Of a stretch of 64,000 bases of DNA, positions 49,426 through 58,055 are shown piece by piece; within the stretch, counting starts at the first letter, position 1; each line of letters opens with the position of its first letter. Source of the stretch: JANRLJ01 sp033762735. Lineage in GTDB: Bacteria > Chloroflexota > Anaerolineae > Aggregatilineales > Phototrophicaceae. A program made the translations under genes and the position numbers. The stretch lies in assembly GCA_033762735.1 (NCBI GenBank), contig JANRLJ010000069.1, forward strand, positions 1 to 64,000, read 5' to 3'. The notes beneath the pieces are model-generated. The model had not been told where the DNA came from and did not search any database. It saw nothing but the letters and a program-made list of their open reading frames with translations.

Positions 49426-50106
49426 ATGAATCAGCCAGAAACAGCGCGAGGAGACGCGGTGAAAGCCGACGCACAGCAGATTTTGACCTTCATGATTACC
49501 GAGCACAGCGCCCTGCAAACCGCGCGAGGCTCGACCATTTTTGAAGCCAACGGACGAACCACGCTCTACCTGAGTTCGGTATCGAGTGCGCTGGTGGCGC
49601 TGGCGTTTGTCGGGCAGATGTCGGAGATGGGGCAGGCGTTTCTGCTGTTCGGGCTGCTGCTGTTCCCTACGCTGTTTTTCATCGGGCTGGTGACGTTCGT
49701 TCGAGTGCTGGAAACCGCGCTGGAAGATATGCGCTATGCCCTGGAGATCAACCGCATCCGGCATTACTATACCGAGATTGCCCCGCAGATGGCGCGTTAC
49801 TTTTTGCAATCCACCCATGACGACATGCGTGGGATGCAGGAGGGATTGGGGATGGTACTGCCGCGCGGCCAACTGTGGCTGACGACGGCGGGCATGGTAT
49901 CGGTGGTGAACAGTGTACTGCTCGGCGTGTTCGTGTCTATGCTGGTCACGGCGTTCATCGAGACATCGATAGGTATCGTGATCGCGCTTGGTGTCGTGAC
50001 GTTCGTCGTCAGTGTCCTGCTGCACACTCGCTACCAGCGCGTTGCCTGGGAAAAGGCGATGCAGCAGATCAAGCCCTTGTTTCCCAGCCCATCGACAAGA
50101 GAGTGA
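49426..50106 (+). CDS. Membrane protein of unknown function with four helices
   Basis: 226 residues. Two hydrophobic pairs, LYLSSVSSALVALAFVG with FLLFGLLLFPTLFFIGLVTF, and later VSVVNSVLLGVFVSMLVTAF with IGIVIALGVVTFVVSVLL. A soluble helical stretch lies between them (about 105-155). The N-terminus MITEHSALQTARGSTIFEAN resembles small membrane proteins often annotated only as conserved hypothetical. No catalytic motif is visible. AGGGA precedes the ATG by about 12 bases. It is followed on the same strand by the epimerase gene. Confidence 0.65.
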   Translation: MNQPETARGDAVKADAQQILTFMITEHSALQTARGSTIFEANGRTTLYLSSVSSALVALAFVGQMSEMGQAFLLFGLLLFPTLFFIGLVTFVRVLETALEDMRYALEINRIRHYYTEIAPQMARYFLQSTHDDMRGMQEGLGMVLPRGQLWLTTAGMVSVVNSVLLGVFVSMLVTAFIETSIGIVIALGVVTFVVSVLLHTRYQRVAWEKAMQQIKPLFPSPSTRE

Positions 50107-50240
50107 GAAAAAGTTTTTATCATTGAAAACGTTGTCTCATCCAACTGCCCGCCGCTGGACATGGTGGAATTTGTTGCGACGTGTGACCCTTTTCAATAAA
50201 ATCTTTTCATCGTTTAAAAAACTTTGAAAAGGAATGCAAC

Positions 50241-51245
50241 ATGGATATTCTGGTGATCGGCGGGACGCGCTTTTTAGGCCGGGCGATTGTGGAGGCGGCG
50301 CTGAATGCGGGGCATCATGTGACGATGTTCAATCGCGGGCGCAGCAATGCCGACCTGTTCCCGCAGGTGGAAAAGCTCCAGGGCGACCGGATGAACGCGG
50401 ACGATCTCGCGCAGTTCAACGGGCGCACGTGGGATGCGGTGGTGGATACGTGCGGTTATGTCCCCCGCGCCGTGCGCCTGACCGCTGAAGCCCTGCGCGA
50501 CTCCGTAAAGCAGTATGTGTTCATCTCGACCATTTCGGTCTATGGCCCGCCGCTGTCGGAAACGCTGGACGAAACCGGGCGCGTGCAGCCTATGCCGGAG
50601 AACGTCGCGCCGGACACGGAAGAAGTCACCGGGGAGACGTATGGCCCGCTCAAGGTGCTGTGCGAACAAACGGCGGAGTCCATCTTCCCCGGTCGCACGC
50701 TGCATGTGCGTTCGGGGCTGATCGTCGGCCCGCATGATCCCACTGATCGCTTCACCTATTGGCCGGTGCGAATCGCGCGGGGCGGTGATGTGCTGTGTCC
50801 GCCGGGGAATTCACCCATTCAGATCATCGACGCCCGCGATCAGGCTGCGTGGATCATCCGCATGATCGAGGCGGGCAAGAGCGGCGTTTACAATGTGACC
50901 GGCCCAGCCCAACCGCTGACTTTTGGGGAAGTGACACGCACCTGCAACGTGGTCGGTGGCAGCGCAGCCAACCTGATCGAAGCCGACGCGGATTTCCTGC
51001 TGGAAAAAGAGGTCGGCCCCTGGGTGGATTTACCTCTGTGGCTGCCGGAAAGCGACGCGGACATGAGCCGGATTCAGATCGGCAAAGCGCTGGCGGATGG
51101 GCTGACGTTTCGCCCGCTAGAAGACACCGTGCGCGATACGCTGGCGTGGTTTGACTCTGAACGCGGGCGCGACGGGGAACTGAAATATGGCATCAAGCCT
51201 GACCGCGAGGCCGAAGTGCTGGCGGCGTGGCGGGAGCGGGCGTAA
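50241..51245 (+). CDS. NAD-dependent epimerase/dehydratase-like extended SDR
   Basis: 334 residues. N-terminal Rossmann motif LVIGGTRFLGRAIVEAAL (GGTRFLG variant of GxxGxxG), cofactor-discriminating FNRGRSNADLFP, and ISTISVYGPP. The usual catalytic YxxxK is represented by TYGPLKVLCE. This variant set is typical of an atypical extended SDR subgroup that may bind nucleotide sugars or RNA-like substrates. It is cytoplasmic. GAAAAGGAA forms the ribosome-binding site, and a stem-loop closes the unit. Confidence 0.85.
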   Translation: MDILVIGGTRFLGRAIVEAALNAGHHVTMFNRGRSNADLFPQVEKLQGDRMNADDLAQFNGRTWDAVVDTCGYVPRAVRLTAEALRDSVKQYVFISTISVYGPPLSETLDETGRVQPMPENVAPDTEEVTGETYGPLKVLCEQTAESIFPGRTLHVRSGLIVGPHDPTDRFTYWPVRIARGGDVLCPPGNSPIQIIDARDQAAWIIRMIEAGKSGVYNVTGPAQPLTFGEVTRTCNVVGGSAANLIEADADFLLEKEVGPWVDLPLWLPESDADMSRIQIGKALADGLTFRPLEDTVRDTLAWFDSERGRDGELKYGIKPDREAEVLAAWRERA

Positions 51246-51263
51246 ACATGCCTGCTCCTGTTT

Positions 51264-51297
51264 GCCCTGTTTATGGCTGTGGCAGCGTAAACAGGGC
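51264..51297. terminator. Stem-loop between convergent genes
   Basis: A perfect 10-bp inverted repeat, GCCCTGTTTA … TAAACAGGGC, with a 14-base loop, in the 66-base gap between the epimerase (+) and Uma2 (-) stops. No strong T-run. Confidence 0.5.
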
Positions 51298-51311
51298 TTG
51301 AATATGAATGC

Positions 51312-51851
51312 TCACGCCGGGAAAAGTGGAGCGGCCTCGAAACCGTCCTCCACTTTGTAACTTTCCGGTGCTTGCCAGTCCTGGCGGTAGCGGTGAAGTT
51401 CGCGCTTGACCTGGAAAATCAGCCAGACTTCTTCTGTACCGTAGCGCAGATAATCCGCAATCTTATCCAGCACATCCGGCATGGCCTGACCAGGGGAAAC
51501 GATTTCAACGGCAAAATCAGGCGCACCCACGAATGGCCGAATGGAGTCAAATTCGGTGGAGAGCCGGTCCGTGCGGAGAAAGGCGGCATCAGGAATGACC
51601 GAAACCTGAACGCCCTGCTCATCCACATGCAGAATATATTTGAGACCGTCGCCGTGAATATAGCCACACTTCGTCGTGCGAACGGACGGCTTCAGCGTGT
51701 CGAGGATGTTTTCGATAATGACCGTGTGCAGAAGGCCCATCGCTGACGTTTCCACCTCGACCAGTTCACCGTTTTTCACCTCGATCCATTGATCGTCCAG
51801 CGCAGCCAGATCATCGACCGTAATTCTGGCTTTGACTTCGTTCGTCATCAT
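51312..51851 (-). CDS. Uma2-family PD-(D/E)XK nuclease-like protein
   Basis: 179 residues. The DUF820/Uma2 core is clear: VIPDAAFLRTDR, the catalytic strand PDFAVEIVSPGQ and a helix MPDVLDKIADYLRYGTEEVWLI, split over about 126-147. The N-terminus DDLAALDDQWIEVKNGELV is typical. The family is common in Chloroflexota and cyanobacteria; its nuclease fold is established but its biological role is not. The conserved acidic residues of the fold (D and E of PDFAVEI) are present, so it may be active. Confidence 0.88.
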   Translation of the reverse strand: MMTNEVKARITVDDLAALDDQWIEVKNGELVEVETSAMGLLHTVIIENILDTLKPSVRTTKCGYIHGDGLKYILHVDEQGVQVSVIPDAAFLRTDRLSTEFDSIRPFVGAPDFAVEIVSPGQAMPDVLDKIADYLRYGTEEVWLIFQVKRELHRYRQDWQAPESYKVEDGFEAAPLFPA

Positions 51852-51872
51852 GAAACCGTTTCCACTACACCT

Positions 51873-52628
51873 TTACCCCATTATAGCAGGGCTGATCGAC
51901 AAATTTTCGATCACCAGCGTTTGCGCCACCGGGACATCCAGCAGGCCGAAGCCGAAGCGCCCCTGGGGTGTCACCACCGCGTACTGATTATCCACCCAGG
52001 CGATGAAGCCGAGCGGACCGCGAATGGCAAGGTCTGCCCGATGCACCATCTGCTGATCGACAGAAAATGTGACATGGCGCGGCTGCCAGTCGATCTCATA
52101 ATCGTGCCGCTGGCGCAGCAGACTCGCATCCAGCGATTTTTCACTGACGCCCAACGCCTGCTGCCCTGTCGGCCACAGGCGGCGGTAGAGCGCCGGGACT
52201 CGCATCAGCAGAAAACCGAGTGGGGCGGTCGGCAGCAGCATCAGAAATTGCCAGCGCGTGGCATCGAACGTGGCCGCTTTCCAGCCATGCCCCGGCACGT
52301 CTTTCGCCAGCGCCATGTTATTTGGTGGCGACCCGAAGAAAAACCACACCGCTTTCGGCAGCCGGAAGCCCGCTTCCCCCGGCACATACGGGTGATTCCA
52401 GAAGCCAAAGCCCGCCGTGCCCTGAACACTGCCTTCCGCATAGGCGCGGATGGTGAGCTTCACAGGTGGCCGAAATGTGAACTCACGGCGGCGGCGGTAG
52501 CTGCTGATCTGCGCATCGTGGTAGCGTGTCTTCACAGCGGGTGGCACGGTCAGGTGCCAGCTTTCCCCAACTGAAGTTACAATGCCGCTGCCGATTTCCG
52601 TGCGGAAAAACGCCTCAGTGAACGTCAT
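51873..52628 (-). CDS. Concanavalin-A-like/GH16-type sandwich protein, unassigned
   Basis: 251 residues with no signal peptide. Beta-rich sequence with motifs of GH16/lectin-like sandwiches: KLTIRAYAEGSVQGTAGFGFW, WFFFGSPPNNM, HDYEIDWQPRHVTFSVDQQM, GFIAWVDNQYAVVTPQGRFG. The EIDW element resembles the catalytic strand of GH16 (E-I-D-x-E), but the second glutamate is missing (ExDWQP), so catalysis is doubtful. Its ATG overlaps the end of the upstream gene by 14 bases, and the two are co-translated. The fold is inferred from pattern only. Confidence 0.5.
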   Translation of the reverse strand: MTFTEAFFRTEIGSGIVTSVGESWHLTVPPAVKTRYHDAQISSYRRRREFTFRPPVKLTIRAYAEGSVQGTAGFGFWNHPYVPGEAGFRLPKAVWFFFGSPPNNMALAKDVPGHGWKAATFDATRWQFLMLLPTAPLGFLLMRVPALYRRLWPTGQQALGVSEKSLDASLLRQRHDYEIDWQPRHVTFSVDQQMVHRADLAIRGPLGFIAWVDNQYAVVTPQGRFGFGLLDVPVAQTLVIENLSISPAIMG

Positions 52629-53544
52629 GTCCCTTATATTTCAGTAATCCGGTCAGGGCGGTTACGGCGGCGTCCTGCGTGAACACCACGCGCACAAAGA
52701 CATTGATATGCACAAGCTGGCAGATGGCGCGGCGCAGGGCGTTGCCTTCATCGATGTACTGGTCGATAAACGCACGCAGTTCCACCTCACGCGGTTTCTT
52801 GGGCGCGAGAAAGAGTGGATTGCCCTTCGAGTCGCGGGCATGATCCCCACCGGTAAAGTTGACGTTGGCGCGTTTGCCCGCCGCTGCCCGCACGACCGCA
52901 TGGAATAAATCTGCTGCATGCATCCGGTAAGGCGTGATGACGATGTCGCCCTCATAGGTACTTTCCGTAAAGGTGACGGTCAGGGCACCGAGCTTTTCCG
53001 CAAACAGCATCAGGTATTGGCGCATTCGGTTGGCGTTCTTAATCAGTTCGGTGTAATGCGCCATCAGCGACGTTTCGTTCTCGCGGTTGATCTGTGGCAT
53101 AAACAGCGGGTAGCCATCGCGGGAATGGGCGGGCATCAGGTCACGGTCATTGTTGCCGTCGGAAAAAAAGATGACGGTCGGCTTATCCATGCGGAATTCT
53201 TCGACCGCGATTTCCAGGCTGGTCACGCCGCCGAAGGTGCGCGGGGAGACTTCCAGCAGGTTGAGCTGAGAGGCTTCGCGGGCGGTGACTTCTAAATGAT
53301 GATGGATGTCGTAGTCATATTCGCAGCCGTGCGTGTCCGGGTGGATTTGCGGGTCGAAAAACAGGATGTTATTGCGGGTGAGCCAGGCGTTGATATGGTC
53401 GCGCTCGCTGTTGCGCAGCAGCTGCCCGTCCCGGCTCAGCACATTACACGCTCCGCCTGAAAAGACCACGACGTTTCTGGCGTCGTCGTGCGTCTGGGCA
53501 ACGTTCCAGAGGTTGAGAATGTTGGTCGTTTCGCTGCTGGTCAT
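52615..53544 (-). CDS. Putative nucleoside 2-deoxyribosyltransferase-like protein
   Basis: 309 residues. The N-terminus reads NVVVFSGGACNVLSRDGQ … NNILFFDPQIHPDTHG … YDYDIHHHLEVTAREASQLN … LEVSPRTFGGVTSLEIAVEE. The pattern (substrate strand, helix, then an acidic residue in a ExSPxTFGGxTSLE loop) is like the N-deoxyribosyltransferase superfamily. The C-terminal 150 residues are unassigned and rich in conserved basic residues. The pair with the downstream sandwich protein (14-base overlap) suggests a joint function. The assignment is tentative. Confidence 0.45.
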   Translation of the reverse strand: MTSSETTNILNLWNVAQTHDDARNVVVFSGGACNVLSRDGQLLRNSERDHINAWLTRNNILFFDPQIHPDTHGCEYDYDIHHHLEVTAREASQLNLLEVSPRTFGGVTSLEIAVEEFRMDKPTVIFFSDGNNDRDLMPAHSRDGYPLFMPQINRENETSLMAHYTELIKNANRMRQYLMLFAEKLGALTVTFTESTYEGDIVITPYRMHAADLFHAVVRAAAGKRANVNFTGGDHARDSKGNPLFLAPKKPREVELRAFIDQYIDEGNALRRAICQLVHINVFVRVVFTQDAAVTALTGLLKYKGHDVH

Positions 53545-53603
53545 CGCGTCCCTTTCCGGTATGTCGCATTCGATGGATTATCAAGTGGAGGATTGTGGCT
53601 ATT

Positions 53604-54308
53604 CTAACACCGGATGGGGCGGGCGGGGCGATCTTCAAATCGCAGCGGTAAACCGAAGTACGGCGAAGGGTCGAGCGTGTTGCCGATGATAGCCTCATTG
53701 TTGAAGCTGCCGTCCTCGCCGCTGGTGACGATACTGAAATGGACATGCAGGGCGATTCCTGCCCCGCTCCCGGCATACTCCCCCTGATAGCCCAGCAGCG
53801 TTCCCTGCTCCACGAAAACCTCGGACGTTCCCGGCGGAAAAGCGTCATCAATAAACGAGTGGGTTCCGTCGCGGCTGCCCATATGCGTGTAATACGTCCA
53901 GATGATTCGCCCTTCATTCAGTGGATCGTTATGGCGGATGATGACGGTGGAGAACCAATCATCCAGCCGCGTGAGCCAGCCGTCATAGGCCGCGACCACT
54001 GGAACGCTCCCCGGTGCGCCATCGCCAAAAATATCGATTCCGCTGTGACGGCGAAACAACGTGTAGGGCGCCGCCGGGTCGCTCCACAGCAGGCCGACGA
54101 AACCGCTGGATGGCAGCAGAAACGGCGCACCGGGGCACGGTTCAGCCTGTTCGGTGAGCAGCGTGGCACGGGCGGCGGGGTCGTTCAGCCAGCGGTAAAT
54201 ATAGGTGTTGCTGTCGCTGCGCATCCGGTTGTAGAGATAGAGGACAAGCACGATGTTGGCAAGGATGATGAACGCAATGACCAGCAGGAAACGGCGACGC
54301 TTCGGCAT
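53604..54308 (-). CDS. Membrane-anchored M23 (LytM-type) peptidase
   Basis: 234 residues from ATG 54308; the frame to 54629 overlaps the neighbouring promoter and is rejected. An N-terminal anchor (FLLVIAFIILANIVLVLYLY) precedes the LytM core. Zinc ligands H88 and D92 in RRHSGIDIFG and H190 in the HxH pair ALHVHFS (H188, H190). Strands AYDGWLTRLDDW and YQGEYAGSG fit the fold. It should cleave peptide cross-links in murein or a peptide substrate outside the membrane. It diverges from the FecR-like lipoprotein gene. Confidence 0.88.
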   Translation of the reverse strand: MPKRRRFLLVIAFIILANIVLVLYLYNRMRSDSNTYIYRWLNDPAARATLLTEQAEPCPGAPFLLPSSGFVGLLWSDPAAPYTLFRRHSGIDIFGDGAPGSVPVVAAYDGWLTRLDDWFSTVIIRHNDPLNEGRIIWTYYTHMGSRDGTHSFIDDAFPPGTSEVFVEQGTLLGYQGEYAGSGAGIALHVHFSIVTSGEDGSFNNEAIIGNTLDPSPYFGLPLRFEDRPARPIRC

Positions 54309-54435
54309 AGGCGAGTCTGTCTCACAATGGATACCAGGCGACGATTGTAACATACCGGGTGGCGCAACGGTTTCTCGCGCCCATGATAGAATTGCATCCT
54401 GTGATGGATGTTTCTTTATCGAGAAAGGCCAACCT

Positions 54436-55671
54436 GTGAAACGCCGAACTGGTCTTCTTGTGATGGTGCCCATGCTGATGTTTCTGATCGGTTGTTCCGG
54501 CGAGGGCGGATCAACCCCTGCCGCGCCTCCTGAAATCACCCCTACCGTCGTGGCGCAGGCTGCCTGCCCGGTTGAAGTGACCCAGGCGCTTGATGCGGCG
54601 GATGAAGCCTGTCGCGGATTAGGCCGCAATCAGGTGTGCTATGGCAACGCCAGCATCACCGCCAGCCTGCGCGATGCCAACCTGACCTTTGCCCAGCGTG
54701 GCGATATTGTCGATCTGCTGTCGCTGGAACGATTGTCGCTCACGCCCTACAGCGGGAGCGGCGGTGAATGGGGCGTGGCGGTCGCGCTGCTGCAAGCCAG
54801 TATCCCCGACACGCTGCCGGGGCAGAATGTGACGGTCGTGCTGTTCGGAGATGCCCAGCTTCAGACCAGTGAAGCCAGCGCCAGCGCCTATACCTTCAGC
54901 GGCGGTGTGGGAGAACCGGCCTGCCGTGAAGCACCTAACGGGATGCTTATCCGCACACCCGAAAACTATGACCAGCCCGTCAGCCTGACGATCAACGGCG
55001 TGGAAGTCTCGCTCGGTTCAACCGCCTATATGAGCGCACAGCCCGGCGGGGAGTTCCAGATTGCGCTGCTGGAAGGCAGTGCAGAAGTGACTGCACAGGG
55101 CACAACCCAGAACCTTACCCCGAATACGCGCACCCGCATTCCGCTGGACGCCGCGCTGACGGCAGCCGGGCCGCCCAGCCCGCCGGAACCGCTCCCACAG
55201 ACAGCAGACGCACCCGTCCTGCCGCTGCAACTGGCCGCGATTGAAGCGACCGAAGTTGTTATCGCCAGCAATGCCACGAGTGTTCCTCCCACAGTCACAG
55301 CCGGGAGTACCGCCACCAGCGCGGCGAGCGGTTCCGTTTCTGCCAGTACTTCCATCCCTATTGACGACTGTGACCTGAGCGCGGACAGCTTTCTGGGGGG
55401 ACAGCAGAGCCAGATCGAGGACGAGTATCGCGTCACCTGCCCGGCCGATTGTGACCGCGACGGTGGGCCAGTGTGGGGGACGGATATTTACACGTCGGAT
55501 TCAAGCATCTGCCGGGCCGCGATTCACGCCGGGGTGATCTCTGCCGAGGGTGGTTCGGTTCTGTTCACACCGCTGCCAGGCCAGACCGCCTACGAAGGCA
55601 GCGAGCGCAACGGTGTGCGCAGTTCGCCCTGGGGCAACTGGGGGCGGAGTTTCTCGGTGGCGCGGCCTTGA
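54436..55671 (+). CDS. FecR-like domain lipoprotein
   Basis: 411 residues from GTG 54436, with AAAGG 8 bases upstream; the frame extends to 54253 without homology. Signal with lipobox FLIGC (MKRRTGLLVMVPMLMFLIGC). Mid-region has the FecR-like core: VSLTINGVEVSLGSTAYMSA, then GEFQIALLEGSAEVTAQGT and LTPNTRTRIPLD. A Ser/Thr/Ala-rich linker (about 270-310) leads to a C-terminal module with cysteines, CDLSADSFLGG … VTCPADC … SSICRAAIHAGVISAEGGSV, which fits an LCCL-type fold. Likely an extracytoplasmic binding protein. Confidence 0.75.
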   Translation: MKRRTGLLVMVPMLMFLIGCSGEGGSTPAAPPEITPTVVAQAACPVEVTQALDAADEACRGLGRNQVCYGNASITASLRDANLTFAQRGDIVDLLSLERLSLTPYSGSGGEWGVAVALLQASIPDTLPGQNVTVVLFGDAQLQTSEASASAYTFSGGVGEPACREAPNGMLIRTPENYDQPVSLTINGVEVSLGSTAYMSAQPGGEFQIALLEGSAEVTAQGTTQNLTPNTRTRIPLDAALTAAGPPSPPEPLPQTADAPVLPLQLAAIEATEVVIASNATSVPPTVTAGSTATSAASGSVSASTSIPIDDCDLSADSFLGGQQSQIEDEYRVTCPADCDRDGGPVWGTDIYTSDSSICRAAIHAGVISAEGGSVLFTPLPGQTAYEGSERNGVRSSPWGNWGRSFSVARP

Positions 55672-55683
55672 GGGGATTTGAAG

Positions 55684-56424
55684 ATGTTCTATGACCAGGG
55701 TCTATATAATGTGCGCTGTGAGTGGGGTATACAGGGCGTAAGCAAGGTCACGCTGCGCTGCGATGCGGTGGTGATCGTCGATGTGCTCTCTTTCTCCACC
55801 TGTGTGGAAATCGCGGTCAGCCAGGGGGCGCTGGTCTATCCGCACATGAAGCGCGAACAGTCAGCCGAAGCCTATGCCGAGTCACTGGGTGCGGTGGTGG
55901 CAAGTCGTTCGCGCAAATTCGACGCGGGCGTTTATTCCCTCGCGCCGTCCTCGCTGGTGAACATTCCCGCCGGGACGAAGCTGGTGCTGCCTTCGCCGAA
56001 TGGTTCGATGCTCAGTATGCTGACCGGGCAGACGCCGACCTTCGCCGCCTGCCTGCGAAACGCGCGGGCAGTGGCAGAAGCCGCCGCGCAGTTGGGCACA
56101 CGGATCGCCGTCATTCCAGCGGGCGAACGCTGGGAGGACAGCAGCCTGCGCCCATCGCTGGAAGACTGGCTGGGCGCGGGCGCGGTGGTTCATCATCTGC
56201 CGGGGACGAAATCGCCGGAAGCAATGGCCGCCGAAGCGCTGTATCTGCGCTATCAGGACGAACTCGCGGTGGTGATCGAGGCTTGCAGTTCAGGCCGGGA
56301 GTTGATCGACCAGGGTTTTGCCGAAGATGTAGCTTTAGCCGCTGCGCTCAACGTCAGCACCACCGTGCCGCGCCTGATTCAGAACGCCTACCAGCAAAAC
56401 ACGTCACAGCAGGAGACCGCATGA
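55684..56424 (+). CDS. comB: 2-phosphosulfolactate phosphatase (ComB family)
   Basis: 246 residues from ATG 55684, with GAGGGG 8 bases upstream. Conserved ComB features: VVIVDVLSFSTCVEIAVSQG, LVLPSPNGSMLS, RIAVIPAGERW and VIEACSSGRELIDQGF. The family hydrolyses 2-phosphosulfolactate in coenzyme M synthesis, but it is widespread in bacteria without that pathway, where its substrate is unclear. Its stop overlaps the start of the next gene (ATGA). Confidence 0.9.
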   Translation: MFYDQGLYNVRCEWGIQGVSKVTLRCDAVVIVDVLSFSTCVEIAVSQGALVYPHMKREQSAEAYAESLGAVVASRSRKFDAGVYSLAPSSLVNIPAGTKLVLPSPNGSMLSMLTGQTPTFAACLRNARAVAEAAAQLGTRIAVIPAGERWEDSSLRPSLEDWLGAGAVVHHLPGTKSPEAMAAEALYLRYQDELAVVIEACSSGRELIDQGFAEDVALAAALNVSTTVPRLIQNAYQQNTSQQETA

Positions 56425-57368
56425 TCGAAATTCGCCCGTCGGAAGCACGGGACTACCCCGCCATTGCCGATATTTTCAACCTGTTTCAGCCAGAGTTCCC
56501 GGTCACAGTGGAAGAAATCGCTCACAGCGACCGCACCCGCGACCCAAAGATCAGATTTGGACGCTGGGTGGCGGCGGTGAATGGCCGAGTCGTGGGCTAC
56601 AGCAGCCATACACAGCATCTCGATCTGTATCACCCGCGTAAGTTCTGGGTGCAGGTGCGGGTGCTGCCGGAATTTCAGCGGCGGGGGTTGGGCGGCGCGT
56701 TATATGATGTGCTGCTGCAAGGTGTGCTGCGCCATGACCCAATTTCCATGCAGGTCAGCATCCCCGAAGATAAAACGGAGGGTTTGCGTTTCGCGGAAAA
56801 GCGCGGCTTCGTGGAATATAGCCGCCGCTGGTCGTCCCTGCTTGATCTGTCCACTTTTGACCCAGCGCCCTATGCGGAGCTTCAGGCGAAGATGGCCGCC
56901 GAGGGCATCGAGATGAAATCCTTCGCGGAATTAGCGGTTGACCCCCGGCGCGACGAGAAATACTACGAACTGCACACCGCCGTCGATCTCGATGTGCCGC
57001 TGCCTGACCTGCTCACGCTGCTGTCGTTCGAGGAATTCAAGCGAGAATTTCTGGAGAACCCGGCCTTTCTGCCACAGGGTACGTCGGTTGCCGTCCACAA
57101 CGGGGAGTACGTCGGGCTGAACAGTCTGGTCGGCGCGGGCGAGGGAACGTGGGTTGATCTGACCGGCGTCCACCGCGATCACCGCCGCAAGGGAATCGCG
57201 CTGGCACTGAAAGTACACGGCATCCTCTGGGCGCGGCAGCAAGGCTATAAGACGATGGGCGTGACCAACGATCTGGTGAATGAAGGCATTCTGGCGATCA
57301 ACGAGCGGCTGGGGTTTGTGCGCCAGCCCGCCGTGCTACAATTGCGCAAAATGTTTGAAGCGGAGTAA
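56421..57368 (+). CDS. Tandem GNAT acetyltransferase
   Basis: 315 residues from ATG 56421, which overlaps the comB stop as ATGA. Two GNAT domains in one chain: the first has VRVLPEFQRRGLGGALYDVL (acetyl-CoA loop RRGLGG), the second VHRDHRRKGIALALKVHGIL (RRKGIA). NEGILAINERLGF is the typical closing strand. Two-domain GNATs of this kind include mycothiol-synthase-like enzymes. The substrate is unknown. Translationally coupled to comB. Confidence 0.88.
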   Translation: MIEIRPSEARDYPAIADIFNLFQPEFPVTVEEIAHSDRTRDPKIRFGRWVAAVNGRVVGYSSHTQHLDLYHPRKFWVQVRVLPEFQRRGLGGALYDVLLQGVLRHDPISMQVSIPEDKTEGLRFAEKRGFVEYSRRWSSLLDLSTFDPAPYAELQAKMAAEGIEMKSFAELAVDPRRDEKYYELHTAVDLDVPLPDLLTLLSFEEFKREFLENPAFLPQGTSVAVHNGEYVGLNSLVGAGEGTWVDLTGVHRDHRRKGIALALKVHGILWARQQGYKTMGVTNDLVNEGILAINERLGFVRQPAVLQLRKMFEAE

Positions 57369-57371
57369 AGC

Positions 57372-57620
57372 ATGAGTCCGTATACGCCGACACTGGAAGA
57401 AGTCCTTAATGACGCTCTGCGTCTTTCCGCCCTTGACCGAATTCGGCTGATCGAAAAAGTCATGGCTGCATTTGAACAGGAAGTTTTGGAGCAGAACAGA
57501 ACGCCGTTAGAGTCATGGTATGGGCTGGTTGCTGATTTGGGTAGTGCACCGTCTGCCGAAGACATTGATGAAGTACGGCGCGAGATGTGGCAGAACTTTC
57601 CCCGTGAGGATATGTTGTGA
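57372..57620 (+). CDS. Antitoxin-like small protein of a type II toxin-antitoxin pair
   Basis: 82 residues, 3 bases after the GNAT stop. Helical N-terminus (LEEVLNDALRLSALDRIRLI) and an acidic C-terminal tail (EDIDEVRREMWQNFPREDML), the form seen in small antitoxins paired with PIN toxins. No DNA-binding fold is obvious. The stop overlaps the start of the PIN-domain gene, a typical arrangement. Confidence 0.7.
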   Translation: MSPYTPTLEEVLNDALRLSALDRIRLIEKVMAAFEQEVLEQNRTPLESWYGLVADLGSAPSAEDIDEVRREMWQNFPREDML

Positions 57621-58018
57621 TCGCTGGTGTCATTGATACTCATGCCATTATTTGGCATATCTATGCTGATAAACGGTTGTCTGCTACTGCTCTGGCATTT
57701 CTTAACAACGCCGCCAGTCAGAGCAACCAGATTGCAATTTCATCAATCTCTTTCATCGAAATTGTTTACTTGATTGAAAAAGGGCGAATTCCTGCAGAAA
57801 CCTTCACGCGTATTGCAAATAAACTGGTTTCACCAAAGCCCGCTTTTGTTGAGTTTGCCGTTGACCTTTCAATTGCACGTTCGCTTTCAAACGTGAGTTC
57901 TGCACAAATACCTGATATGCCGGATCGCATTATTGCTGCTGCTGCACTTAGCTTAAATGTGCCTTTGATTAGTCGAGATGGCAAAATTCAATTATCAACC
58001 CTGACAACGATTTGGTGA
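57617..58018 (+). CDS. PIN-domain ribonuclease toxin (VapC-like)
   Basis: 133 residues from GTG 57617, overlapping the antitoxin stop. PIN acidic residues: the first in GVIDTHAIIW, the second in SISFIEIVYLI, the third and fourth in QIPDMPDRIIAAAA. The chain closes with LNVPLISRDGKIQ. VapC toxins cleave RNA, often tRNA or rRNA. Base composition is clearly more AT-rich than both neighbouring genes, as expected of a transferred module. Confidence 0.88.
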   Translation: MIAGVIDTHAIIWHIYADKRLSATALAFLNNAASQSNQIAISSISFIEIVYLIEKGRIPAETFTRIANKLVSPKPAFVEFAVDLSIARSLSNVSSAQIPDMPDRIIAAAALSLNVPLISRDGKIQLSTLTTIW

Positions 58019-58055
58019 AAGATTATTAAAGTAAATTTTGATAAGGAGAGTTTTC

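Noticed and set aside
55722..56420. Upstream part of a long + frame in front of the tandem GNAT
   Set aside because: It is the out-of-frame shadow of comB; the GNAT begins at the ATGA overlap at 56421.
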